From assembly GCA_028023455.1 (NCBI GenBank), contig JAQFVV010012396.1, positions 6,304,085 through 6,368,084 on the forward strand: a stretch of 64,000 nucleotides of DNA, in the 5' to 3' direction. Both the position numbers and the translations under genes were made by a program. Origin of the DNA: Epiperipatus broadwayi. Taxonomy: Eukaryota; Onychophora; Udeonychophora; Euonychophora; Peripatidae. Of this stretch, positions 1 through 10,739 are shown piece after piece. Within the stretch, counting starts at the first letter, position 1. Each line of letters opens with the position of its first letter. The notes below the pieces were generated by a model. The model did no database searches. It saw only the letters and a program-made list of their open reading frames with translations, and had not been told where the DNA came from.

Positions 1-2029
1 AAACAAGAAAATTAATTATGAACAGAAAAGTTTTAAATTTTATTGTTATAATCCATATACAATTTGATTTAATCTCATTACCAAAATATAAAAAGTAATG
101 AAGAAAAATACATATAGACTAATACATTTGATTTGTTCACAAAACTTTATCCTCATTTCCCGGGCAAAAGTAGATTTAATCTTGAGAATAATTGCCATTT
201 GTTCACTTTTTTCAGATTTTCTAAAATGAAATGTGATTATAAATGATTTTAAGCAAATACTTTCATTTGTGGATTTAAAAAATGTTCAAGCTATCTACAA
301 AAAAAAAAAAAAAAGATTTTTATGAACCACCATAATTAAAGATTATGTTAAGGTACAAGAATTTCGTGGTACAATTGCAGTTTCAAAATAATGAGATTAA
401 TAATCAAAATAATGGCACTGTATCGCTTTAAATACAGAGCAAACATTGTTAAAATTATAATGCAAAAAGAAAATACAATATTTTGACTACAGTAGCGAAA
501 GAAATCATCAACTTTTTGTTTAATGCAAAAAATAAATTCCATTATTTATTTATTTTTTATAAAGTTAAGGATATGTTTAAAAAAAGAAATAAGCATTTGG
601 GAAAAAATGACAAAGGGGAGTGTTAATTAAAAAAACAAACAAACAAAAAAAAGTAAATTAAGCAATTAATCAATGAATATGTAATTGTATATTTAAATAT
701 GAATGCTAAGTTGAAAATAGCCTAAGCTTCATAATCAACTATTACGTCTTTTAAAATTACGTGCGTCTTTGAGAAAAAATAAAAATAATCTTAAAAATAT
801 AAATAAGTCTAAGTAGCAATTGACTTTAAATGAAAATTTGATAACTATTTTTAGATGAAGAAACTTCATACAAAATCCATTGTAATGTAACTTTGTGTTC
901 ATTGGTTGTTTTTAAATTTATATTTGTAAAGAAGCCTTTAGTGAAAGATACTGAATAGAAGGATTTTCTTTTGTCAGTTACTTTAAACAATATCTTTCAA
1001 TTTTTCAGCGATCCTCCATAATGGAATATAAAGTTGGGAAATTAGTCCATAGCAAAAAGTATATAGAACCCTTACTGTATACTGGAAATTAAGACATTAA
1101 ATTATAAATATATCTTTTAATTCGTTTTAACTTTATTTAATACTTATTTTTTATGCAGCGATTTTGAATTATTTATTAAAAGTTATTTTTCTTATGGAAT
1201 TGATTTTATCAACCAATAATTTGTTTATTAAATCGAATTGTTTGTTGTTCCGGATGTCTTTAAATGTTCGAACTTCCAAATTATAAAGACCTAGTAACCT
1301 TTAACCCTCACGTCCGTCGCTTTACCATAGCATTAAATTATTGAGGTGAAAAAGGCTGGTCTACAGCACTGTTTCCTGGTAGTCTCCCCTATTTAAGTAC
1401 TAATATTGCTTAATTTTGGTGAAGAGAAAAATAATGAGAATTTTTGCTATTATTATCTGAAACTTGAATAGCAGGGCCCGCTTCAATTGAATTAACACCA
1501 CACTGTTCCAAAATACCTTACTTTTTTAAAATGAGTTCGTTTTTACAATTTTTTAATATCCATAACACAAATGCTGCGAGAAAAGTCGATACAGTTTTTG
1601 TTTAAAAAAAAAATCAAGGATCGTTCATTTTTTGGTTAATAAGTTATATAATTTGAAAAAGAGGGAAGAAAAAAGAATTATAGTTTAAAATTATTTACGT
1701 CGCATATGGGAATAGCAGCGCTCAAAACGGAAATGTGTTAAAATATTGCTTGACATTATTATACGATGAATCGTTTGGATACAGTATTGCTTATGTTATA
1801 AGCGGTCTTTTCATATTTGTTTTTAGGAAGTATATGCGAAAGTAAAAGCAAGTCAAAACATCATCGTCCAAATTTTAAAAGTAAAGTACATTTTTATTTG
1901 AAAGTCGTAAAATGGTATAAGTGCGATCGATAAAATTATATGGATTTTTTGAAGTATTAATTATTTTACTATGATCGTTGAAAGTTTATTAATTTAGAAT
2001 GATTGCGTTGACATTGACTTCTAATTAAT
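1..2029. other. Upstream intergenic DNA, possible promoter zone
   Basis: No coding region is supported; the short frames present have no recognisable product. The stretch from about 1,250 to 2,029 has noticeably more CpG dinucleotides than most of the window (near 1,311-1,322, 1,586-1,590, 1,697-1,725 and 1,764-1,772). It lies directly upstream of the VPS9-domain gene, so it may hold that gene's promoter and a non-coding first exon. No TATA box or first-exon donor site could be fixed by eye. A poly-A run lies at 300-314. Confidence 0.4.
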
Positions 2030-2042
2030 CATATGATTTCAG
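2030..2042 (+). promoter_or_regulatory. Candidate 3' splice site before the VPS9 gene
   Basis: The sequence catatgatttcag ends in a good acceptor AG at 2041-2042, six bases before the first ATG at 2049. The six bases in between (ttt aat) are in frame and open. The CDS exon may therefore begin at 2043, with a 5'UTR exon or a short coding exon further upstream. No matching donor was assigned. Confidence 0.5.
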
Positions 2043-2048
2043 TTTAAT

Positions 2049-4283
2049 ATGATGTATATTTTTATTAAAAATACTGCTTTTGCTAAAGCTGTGCATGGAG
2101 TTACATTAAAAGATGGTTATTTACCTGTTATACCTTTTAGTTATCGAAAATTAGCTGCTTTACCTGAAAATATAGAATCTGCTATTTGGTTTAAAGTTTT
2201 AATTGTTGATTTTATTATTATTGACTGCAATGAACTATCTGTACAATATAAAATTCGCAGGACTAATGTGTACGATAAATATACTAATGGCCCTGATGGA
2301 TATTTAAGTACTCGTCAAAATCTTGATGAGATTGACTTAGATTGCTTTTTTAAAATATTGCTTAAACAATTGAAATGTCAAGCTAAAGGTGAAATATCAA
2401 ATGAGGAATTTTATTCGGCTTTGCTTCGTCTTTTGCATTGTTATATACTACCTTTAATAACGTTTCAACAAAAGCATATTCCGGCTATCGAATTAGCGTA
2501 CAGTGAAGAAAAAAATTCTATAAAAATTATCGATCAGGAAATTGATCGTCTCAGTTTATCTTTGTTCGAGTTAGAGAACAATTATCGCCATACTATATAT
2601 AATTTTTTGCCATCTTTAATTGATGATGAAACCGATTTACATTTGTATTCTAAAGACTTTTTAATAAAAATAAATATGGGCATTAAAAAATTGCTGCGTG
2701 AAATTAGATCCGAATTGGATATTTGTCAGGATGCAGTTGAAAGTTCGAAAGCAGAAGGAAATTCAGAGGAGTTGAAAGATTGTCGACAGAGTAGAAATAG
2801 CCTTTGTTTGAAACTTGTACATTTAACTTCGGCTAGAGAAAATATCTTAGAGTATTTAGACGGAAAAAGAAAAAAAAGATTTACAGGTTGTTTAAATTTA
2901 CAGACAGGAGTTTTGGAAGAAGTTAAAGCATTTAAAAAGATTGAAAAAGAAATGGCAAATCTAACAAATAAAGTATTGGAAGCTGGACGTCGAAAGGTAC
3001 TAGCCACAAGTGTCAAAGAAGCTATTTATTGCTCTATTGATGATTTGAAAGCAGATGGAGAATATATTGGATTAGAGACAGATAAAAGTGGATCCAGACC
3101 TACTGATGTGTTAGATATAATGGGTTCATCCAGTGAGTGGCAAACACTCAAGGAACAAGTTGCCACAACCTTGCTTACATCTAATCTACTGATTACAAAA
3201 CTTCATAAAGAATTCTCCATAATTTTTAGAAACAAATGTGTTGTATCTGAATATGAGCACAAATTATTTCACCCTTGGGATTCACTTCATAAAATATTCA
3301 AATCAAATGCAAATATTTCTTCTGATTCAGGATCTAATTCTACAAATGATGGAAGTTGTACTGACAGCATATCAGAAAATATGCGTCCCTCCAGACAACG
3401 GAGTTCAACTAAACGAAAAGGTACTCTTATTTTAAATGAGCCGATAAATAGAACAAATGAAATATCAGATACGGAACATAATCAGAAAATCTCTGAAATG
3501 AAATTTCTGCTGCAAGAAAATAATGATGTATTAAAGAAAAAACATTCCAATTCAAATAATAAGCGTATTTCTGAAGATGATTTTGTATTTGTTAATACTT
3601 TTAATTTAACTCAGTTAAAGGAATATCTACATTACCACATGATGGAAATGTGTAATTATTTTCAGAAATATATAGCCAAAGATGATACTGAAGTAAATTT
3701 AAAAAGTTTATGGATTTGTTATGAATGTCATATTTTTTCAGAAATTTTTCCTTCATTAATGAGTTTATATACAACAATATATTATGTTCCATGCCAAAAA
3801 TTGCTTAACAATCTTAAACATATCACATGGTCCCATTTATCAATTGATGAACAATTTTTACAGAATCTAATTACAGTTACTAACTATGAAACTGATAACC
3901 AGTTAGAAGATGATCTTTCTCATTATTCATCTATTTATAATTTACGTTTTAAACTTTCTGTTCTAAATGTTATAAAAGTTATTAATTCCATTACTAAAAC
4001 AACATCAATTATTTCTCTTTGTAAAATACTTACTAGTTCTCTTCGGCTTATTAATCAAAAGGTTTGTAATAACTCTGTATGTGCTGATGACCTAATAGCT
4101 ATTTTAACTCTTATTCTTTTACATTGTGAACCAGAACTTGTGGCTCAATTATATATTATACTCAATTTGTTAATGAATCTTCTTCCAGATTTTTTAGAAA
4201 GAGGAATTTATGGATATACATTGGCAACTTATTTGATGGTATATCAAATTTTTTTTAGTAACCTTAATGAACAATGTCAATGA
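2049..4283 (+). CDS. VPS9-domain protein, probable Rab5-family GEF
   Basis: This uninterrupted frame encodes 744 residues and is the only intact long gene in the window. The C-terminal third looks like a VPS9 domain, the catalytic fold that loads GTP onto Rab5/Rab21-type GTPases on early endosomes. About residues 553-575 match the first helix region (ECHIFSEIFPSLMSLY), residues 677-686 are VCADDLIAIL (family pattern GADDLLPIL), and a GYTLATYL stretch near residue 720 fits the family's GYYLT-L segment. The aspartate pair is kept, but the usual proline after it is alanine. The N-terminal 290 residues were not recognised. Residues about 290-315 look coiled-coil, and about 418-457 are Ser/Asn-rich and probably disordered. 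No zinc finger, ankyrin, SH2 or RUN domain was seen, so the subfamily is open. The first of two adjacent Met codons was chosen; the frame stays open upstream to the acceptor at 2042, so the true N-terminus could lie in an earlier exon. Confidence 0.8.
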   Translation: MMYIFIKNTAFAKAVHGVTLKDGYLPVIPFSYRKLAALPENIESAIWFKVLIVDFIIIDCNELSVQYKIRRTNVYDKYTNGPDGYLSTRQNLDEIDLDCFFKILLKQLKCQAKGEISNEEFYSALLRLLHCYILPLITFQQKHIPAIELAYSEEKNSIKIIDQEIDRLSLSLFELENNYRHTIYNFLPSLIDDETDLHLYSKDFLIKINMGIKKLLREIRSELDICQDAVESSKAEGNSEELKDCRQSRNSLCLKLVHLTSARENILEYLDGKRKKRFTGCLNLQTGVLEEVKAFKKIEKEMANLTNKVLEAGRRKVLATSVKEAIYCSIDDLKADGEYIGLETDKSGSRPTDVLDIMGSSSEWQTLKEQVATTLLTSNLLITKLHKEFSIIFRNKCVVSEYEHKLFHPWDSLHKIFKSNANISSDSGSNSTNDGSCTDSISENMRPSRQRSSTKRKGTLILNEPINRTNEISDTEHNQKISEMKFLLQENNDVLKKKHSNSNNKRISEDDFVFVNTFNLTQLKEYLHYHMMEMCNYFQKYIAKDDTEVNLKSLWICYECHIFSEIFPSLMSLYTTIYYVPCQKLLNNLKHITWSHLSIDEQFLQNLITVTNYETDNQLEDDLSHYSSIYNLRFKLSVLNVIKVINSITKTTSIISLCKILTSSLRLINQKVCNNSVCADDLIAILTLILLHCEPELVAQLYIILNLLMNLLPDFLERGIYGYTLATYLMVYQIFFSNLNEQCQ

Positions 4284-4408
4284 ATTTATAATGCATTTAT
4301 TTTTATAAGAATGAGTTTTATTTTAGCATATTTTGTTATAACTGTACATATATATATTTTTATTTTATGCTTATAATATGTAAATTATTTTCGTGACTTA
4401 TATTAACA

Positions 4409-4414
4409 AATAAA
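4409..4414 (+). terminator. Poly(A) signal AATAAA of the VPS9 gene
   Basis: AATAAA lies 126 bases after the stop codon, inside an AT-rich 3' region. It is a plausible cleavage/polyadenylation signal for the gene at 2049-4283. A second AATAAA at 4546-4551 could give a longer 3'UTR. In DNA this AT-rich the hexamer is common by chance, so only its position supports it. Confidence 0.45.
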
Positions 4415-4551
4415 AGTTTAATAGCTGTAAGAATGTTTCATTATTAAATGTCATAAAGTGTAACATATTTTTAAAATTAACTGATTTGAAAATTCTAGAT
4501 TATTTTATGTTGTTTTAAACATCTAAAAAAAGCATTTTGCATTAAAATAAA

Positions 4552-5405
4552 ATGAAATTGAAAACAGTTTTCTGAGCTTATAGTTATTTATATGCATTAG
4601 CTATATCTACTTCACATGGTTTTATATAGACATTGAATACTCTTAACATATATAAAAACAAGTGAAGATAGATATCATTACTGTATAACGTAAAAATTTT
4701 GATCTAAGAGAAAAATCATGTTAATGCTTATTTGGATTTTGTGTATGTGAGGAGGATTACTTCAATATCACAAGGATAAAGGGCATACTGAGATTTAAGA
4801 ATCCAATGTATTTTTTACTACAGATGCTCTTTTCTGCCAGATCTTTAACAGTTTTTTTTTTTTATATAATGGTGGCCATTTTAGTTGCTTATTAACAATG
4901 TACATTTGGGATTTTTAGTGAACTACATCATTTGATACAATTTCCGTTTCACTGTCTCACTTTTGAGAAAATAGCCAACTTAACTAATTTGCCATTCAAA
5001 TATGCTAATTACTTATTCTTGTCTTTTTGATTAGCCCCATCTTTCACCATTAATGCCATGGCTATGATTAGTACAATTAATTAGGCATATTTTACTAACT
5101 TTACAAATTTAAAGCTTATCTCACATATGTTTATGTGGATACTCGGTTTATTACATTTCTCTGAGATACTGCTCACTAAAATTTTTCGACATTACATATA
5201 TAGAGTAGATATATTCATAAATTATAAAAGACAACATGTAATTATTCTTTAATGGAATATTATAGAGATTTTTTTTCCTGGTAAATGAGGATTTACAATT
5301 TATTTTGGATATCAATTATATTCAGTGATTTAGATTAATGCATAGCTAGTAGTCATGAGCCTCTTATGCTATCAGTAATCCCTCTGCACTGAATATAATA
5401 ATGGT
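4552..5405. other. Intergenic, nothing recognised
   Basis: AT-rich sequence without a usable reading frame, RNA gene or clear repeat. A T run is present near 4,852-4,863. Confidence 0.5.
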
Positions 5406-5411
5406 ATTGTA

Positions 5412-5721
5412 TACTGAATAATATTTCTGTAGTGTAATTTTCATTACACCACTTTCATGCAAGTTAGGGACTGCTTTCTATCCGCTTTTAACACTTTATG
5501 GAGGGGTGTAATCATAAACACATGACAAAGACATGAAAGATGTATGATCCGGAAGATGCACATTTTGTCATATGTTTATGATTACACCCCTCCACAAGAT
5601 GTTAAAAGCAGATAGAAAACAGTCCCTACTTTGCATGAGAGTGGTATAGTGAAAATTACACTTCAGAAATATTCATTAAATGGATAATATCTAGTTTAAT
5701 GAATGACTAATAAAAATTATT
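5412..5721. repeat. FB-H foldback element, compact copy
   Basis: Two arms of about 115 bases (about 5,412-5,525 and 5,565-5,690) are near-complementary, so the element folds on itself. Shared marks are ATTTCTGTAGTGTAATTTTC, the cores TAGGGACTG/CAGTCCCTA, and TGTAATCATAAACA against TGTTTATGATTACA. The right end runs into AATGACTAATAAAAATTATT, which ends other copies too (15.0 kb and, diverged, 57.69 kb). It has no coding capacity and is probably a MITE-like or foldback transposon. This copy lacks the middle segment present at 14.5 and 57 kb. Confidence 0.8.
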
Positions 5722-8700
5722 AATCGTATTGTATATTTGTGCAACATGTTTTTTTTTCAAATAAGCATACAGTAATTTTGACTTCAACCTGCTTTTTTTT
5801 CTAACTTTATTCATTGTTGAAATGCAAAAACTGTCCAATTTTTTTTAAAAATGATTTATCAAATGGCATTAAAGTGCAGCTAGTGTTATTGATATTATTG
5901 GCAATAATCCAGCAACATTTAGTTTAATTATCTATAAGAAACAAAAAATAAATTTAATTTATGGGTATTTTGAGTTCACTAAAATCAGCTTTCTTAAAAA
6001 TCAAGTTGTAATAGAAATATGTCAAGGGAAATTGATAGTTTAATTTTTCTTATCATATTTATATCAAGATTGTTACATTGATAACAAAATCTTAAAGTTT
6101 ATTTTTTTAAATTATTTATATCAGTTTTTGTTTTTAAAATTATGAATTAAGACTAGGGAAATTATTTCTAAGGCTAATATTTTGTCTTATAGATTATATA
6201 GAAAAAAGAACTTATGAGAAGCTATTGGTAATGTTTAATTCTTTATGGTATTTTGAACAATTTGTTATATTGTTATTTGAATTATATGTATATTCAAGTG
6301 ATTCGTTGATCAGGAGTTCATAATTTTGAGCATTGGAAGTGATAAAGCTGGAATAGTGGTTTTATGGATCTTGTGTTCCAGAGTCCATTATCCTATCTCT
6401 ATATTAAACCATGCAGGGATTTGAATTATATAACATTACAAATTAAAATTTGGAAAATAAATTGAGTAAAATGTTTTAAATGTAAATAATTAGATACCAG
6501 TATCTTGAAATATGTATATTTTAATTTTGAAAAAAAAATTGGATTGGGTAATGTCCATTATTTTATTTTTGGATTTTTTTTTTATTTAATCAGTCTAGTG
6601 CAGTAACATATCTGTTAATTTAATGGAGGGAATTGTGCCTTCTTAGAATATTTTTAATCTCTCTTTTTAGAAAAAAAAAAAATAGGTAAAGATTTATTGT
6701 TCTTTATATATATAATACTCAAAAGGAAATGCTTAATTTGAAATCCAGGGTTGGGCTGTTTTTAATAAATTGTTTTTAAAAGTATCCTATTATCTGTTTT
6801 TAGTAAATTGTTTTTAAAGGTATCCCATTATCTAGATATTTTCAAATGTGATAATAGCAGAATATCTGAGTAGAGGGTGAATTAATTAGTAAGCAGATTT
6901 TCATGATTTTTTTTTTTTTATAAAAGGAAAAAAAATTGTTGTTCTGTAAATAGCACAGATTTTTAGATTAAAATGTTATCTCTATTAGAGGGATGTCATA
7001 TCATTGCATGATATAAATTTAAATATAAATTTAGACTGTTAGATGCAAAGAGAGCAATTTGAATATGATTAAATAGATTGAATTACTTAATTTAATTTCA
7101 AAAGAAATAATTACAATACAGAAATAGATGAGGATTCAAACTATCCACCATCTTATGAAAATATTGGAATTCTTGTAACTAATGAAATATTATTCATCAT
7201 AGTATTGAAAAGCAATATTGTTTAGGGAAATCTTTCAAATATTTCTTGAGTAAAATTAGAAATTCCTCTAATTTCCAATAAGTACTCTGTTTATGGAAAT
7301 TAAGAAAAGATTGCATCTTTAAATACTGATATATTTATTTGGGTAATAAATTATAATTTGTAAATAAATTTGAATTTTTGTTTGTTTTTATTCATTTACT
7401 TTTTTTATTTCTATTTGTTTTTAGTTAAATATAATAAATTAAAAAATTATGTTCTTTTATCTCATCTTTATATATATATTTAGATAGTAAGGTTATTTGT
7501 TAAAAATTAAATAAAATATCTGCTATTATTTTAAGATGTAAGAATAGAGGTCGTATTTTTTGCTTGAAAGATAAAAAAATTATAATTTTACAGTTATTGT
7601 TTGAAGATTTTTTCATTTAAATAAATCACCATATGGATTCTGTGCTTTATTTGTGATGTTATACTTGATTCTCTACATCCCCCCCCCCCCCAATCAAATT
7701 TATATTTAGAATAATAAAATTAATCATGTGCTTCATTGCTTATGAAGTCATATGACTTTTAAACGTCCACATGGGTTTCATTTAATAAGTCAAAATTTTT
7801 TTAGATTATTTTAATTAGAAATTAGTTTTCTAGTTCACCTCATTACTACTATTGCAAACTGCTAATGTGTTTCCATCTTGTGTACAGCAATATTTATTTA
7901 AGAAATTTTTTTTTAAAGAAATTGAAATAAAGACACTGGAAAAAATACAACTTCCTATACATATACAACATTGACAATCTTAATTGTCTTGATTGTCTCA
8001 GTTAATACCTGAAAACTCTTAATGGATTTTTGACACCTGATATATACTTGTATATGCTATTTCTTTATTTTCTTACTTTTTATATGCATTAAATTGTTTA
8101 ATATTAAGTAACACATAAAAAAGTTGCATGTAAAATGTATGAGTGGACTAAGTCAGTTTTAGTAAATGGTGTGAAGAAGTAATTATAGATCAGAAATATT
8201 GAAATAAATTCAGAAAAATCTTTCATTTGTAGCGATGTGAAAGTGATTAAAGCTGAATCATTTCTAAATCATTTTTAATTAAACATTTTTTAAATGTTTA
8301 AAACAAGTAATTCAAGAATCTTTTTTAATAGGTTAATTCCGTGATATATAATTTTTTAAATATTTATAAAGTCTATAATTTGTTCACTATATTTCCATTG
8401 TTACAAAGTATAGATTGTCTTTTGAAATATTTAATAAAGGTTGTCATTTCTGCCAAATACTTAACAATCATTTTAGCAGAGAATTCCTTTTCTCTTTACA
8501 GATGGTAGTTTGAAATTAAAGAAGTATATAATTTTCAAGAATTAAAAGTGCTTCAAATTAAAAGCGTTTTGAATTATGTATTATCTGATAATATATGAAA
8601 TCTATTGACTCAGAACTTTCAATAGAAATCATAATTAAAAATGTATTATTTTATATTTATTGTAGTTTGCATTGTTTCTTTTTTTTAAATAAATATAATA

Positions 8701-9338
8701 GCATCTAGTTGTTAAACAAGTGTAATAAAGTGAAAGTAAACAATTTAATAGTATGCTGCCATTATCAATGATTCAAATGAGGTTATTCAAAATTAATATG
8801 TGTAATTTGAAAAATAAAAATGTGATTGTACAAGCAGTGACTAAGACTAAACAGTTAGTGCAAAGAGATGATCAATTGTTAGAGATGATAACTGGACCTG
8901 CACCAATCTAAATAATTGTAGATGATAAGATAAAAAGTATGTAGAGTTTCCAAAAAATAAATATAGAAGTGGACTGCTTATTTTAGGATCAATAACTAAT
9001 CATCCTACAAAATAACATAAATACTCTTGGGTGAATGCTGCTTATTAATTATTCATTATTCACCCTCATATATAGATTAATTGTGCATTCTATCATTAGC
9101 TAATGCCATATCACATGTCTGCAATTTCCTTGATCTGAGATTTGAATTCCAACTGAGTGAAACTTTGAATTTTTTTTTTTTTTTTCAGATTATTAGAAGG
9201 TTTAAGATTTTCTTTTCAATTGGGGCTGGAATGTATAGCCAACTGCAGCTATTTATTTAATTATTAACCAATAGATTTGGTACCTAATATTTTTAGCTAG
9301 GGAGTTAAACAAAGAATGAAAACATACATTTGCCTATC
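5722..9338. other. Intergenic, nothing gene-like
   Basis: AT-rich DNA with many T and A runs and a pure C run at about 7,679-7,692. No coding frame, tRNA or clear element was found apart from a short tandem duplication listed separately. Confidence 0.5.
6757..6832. repeat. Two-copy tandem repeat, about 38 bp
   Basis: Two adjacent units each read TGTTTTTA(A/G)TAAATTG, then TTTTTAAA(A/G)GTATCC, then (T/C)ATTATC, with three visible differences. It is a simple local duplication. Confidence 0.75.
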
Positions 9339-10124
9339 AGCAGTTTACTGATTAAAACAGGCAAAACTCTCCATACAGTAGTGCCATTCAGTGCGAGCCA
9401 GAGTAATCAATGGATGCCAGAAGACTTGTGTGTAAAATCCCTATCTAGTGCTTACTCATCCAATATCCCCAGACTAATTCCTAGTTTGTGGCTTTTGTCA
9501 GTGAGGAGCTTTGGATCTAAGAGCACTGCACCTAGATCTTAGGGTCTAATGCAACTCTCCAGCAGCCACCTTTAATCTCTAATTAACTACAGAACTATGA
9601 GTCTAAAATTGAAAAAATAATAATATTTTCAATCCAAGCTCACTAGCTTATAGAGTCATATAGGTCTGAATTCAGTTCAGTACCCATACATTTTAATGTC
9701 TTTGTTTTTTTAATAATCATAGCCACCACTATCCAACTAGGCAAGATTGGTATTAAACCACTAAACATCACATGATAACCATTTCTTATGCTTCCTCATA
9801 CCTGTTATTAAAACGCAAAACTCTCCATATAGTAGTCCCACTCAGTGCGAGCCAGAGTAATCAATGAATGCCAGAAGGCATTAGATCTTAAGATCTAGAT
9901 GCAGTGCTCTCAGATCCAAAACTTCGCACTGACAAAAGCCACAAGCTTGAATCTAATTTGGGGATATTGGATGAGTAGGCACTAGATAGGGATTTTGCGC
10001 ACAAGTCTTCTGGCATCCATTGATTGCACTGAGTGGCACTACTGTATGGAGAGTTTTGTCTGTTTTAATAACAGTTATGAGCAAGCATAAGAAATGGTGA
10101 TCATGTGATGTTTAGCAGTTTACT
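9339..10124. repeat. FB-1 foldback element, composite copy
   Basis: The tip ATTAAAACAGGCAAAACTCT at 9,351 recurs inverted at about 10,050-10,072 as GAGTTTTGTCTGTTTTAAT. A complete shorter element with arms over 120 bases lies inside at about 9,757-10,117; both its arms carry ACATCACATGAT, TTATTAAAAC, ACTCTCCATA and CACTCAGTGC. The 11-bp direct repeat agcagtttact flanks the whole at 9,339-9,349 and 10,114-10,124 and may be a target-site duplication. Short open frames in it are repeat shadows. Related copies occur at 22.3, 36.2, 40.3 and 52.2 kb. No transposase was seen, so the element must depend on another's enzyme. Confidence 0.8.
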
Positions 10125-10596
10125 AATTTGGAGAATAATCCTTTTTCTTTCACAGTTATTTTTTGGAGAACTGGTGAATAATCTGTAATCTTCAGCTTTC
10201 TCTTTAAAGACTATTTACTTTACCTATTTAAATACAACATTAATGGCAGCATGATAATTTTGACATATAATAAAAAATCACTAAAACTAAATTTTAGGAT
10301 GAATTTTTATTTCATTATATATATAATCGTAAGAAAATTACATTTTGTTTTATCACAAAAATTGGAAATTTTTTTTTTGAAAGGATACTAATAATATTGT
10401 GTTTTATTTATTTATTTAAATATATAATAATTTTATTTAGTGAAAAGTTTTTAACATCTGCAACCAAAAAGGTTTTATTATTTTCCTTTTATGAAATAGT
10501 TACTTCTTAATACAGACAGCTGAGTGCACTTTTGATATAGTTCACCAGATTTATAGCTCTCACTGATTATCTAACTGTGCTGCCCTGTTTATATTG

Positions 10597-10735
10597 AGAT
10601 TAAATTGAAAGACTGGAAACTTCTCGCATGACTGCTCTATTCTTGTTAAATTCTCTGTCTTATATTTACGATCTGATTGGCTATTATAGTAATGAGCATG
10701 AGAGGTTTTGCAGTCTCAATTTAATTTCAGTACTG
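10597..10735. repeat. Imperfect inverted repeat, possible small MITE
   Basis: GAGATTAAATTGAAAGACTG at the left is matched on the other strand by the right side, which reads CAGTCTCAATTTAATTTCAG. Similarity continues inward for about 45 bases per arm (CTCGCATGA against GCATGAGAG). Nothing coding is present. Confidence 0.55.
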
Positions 10736-10739
10736 TTTG

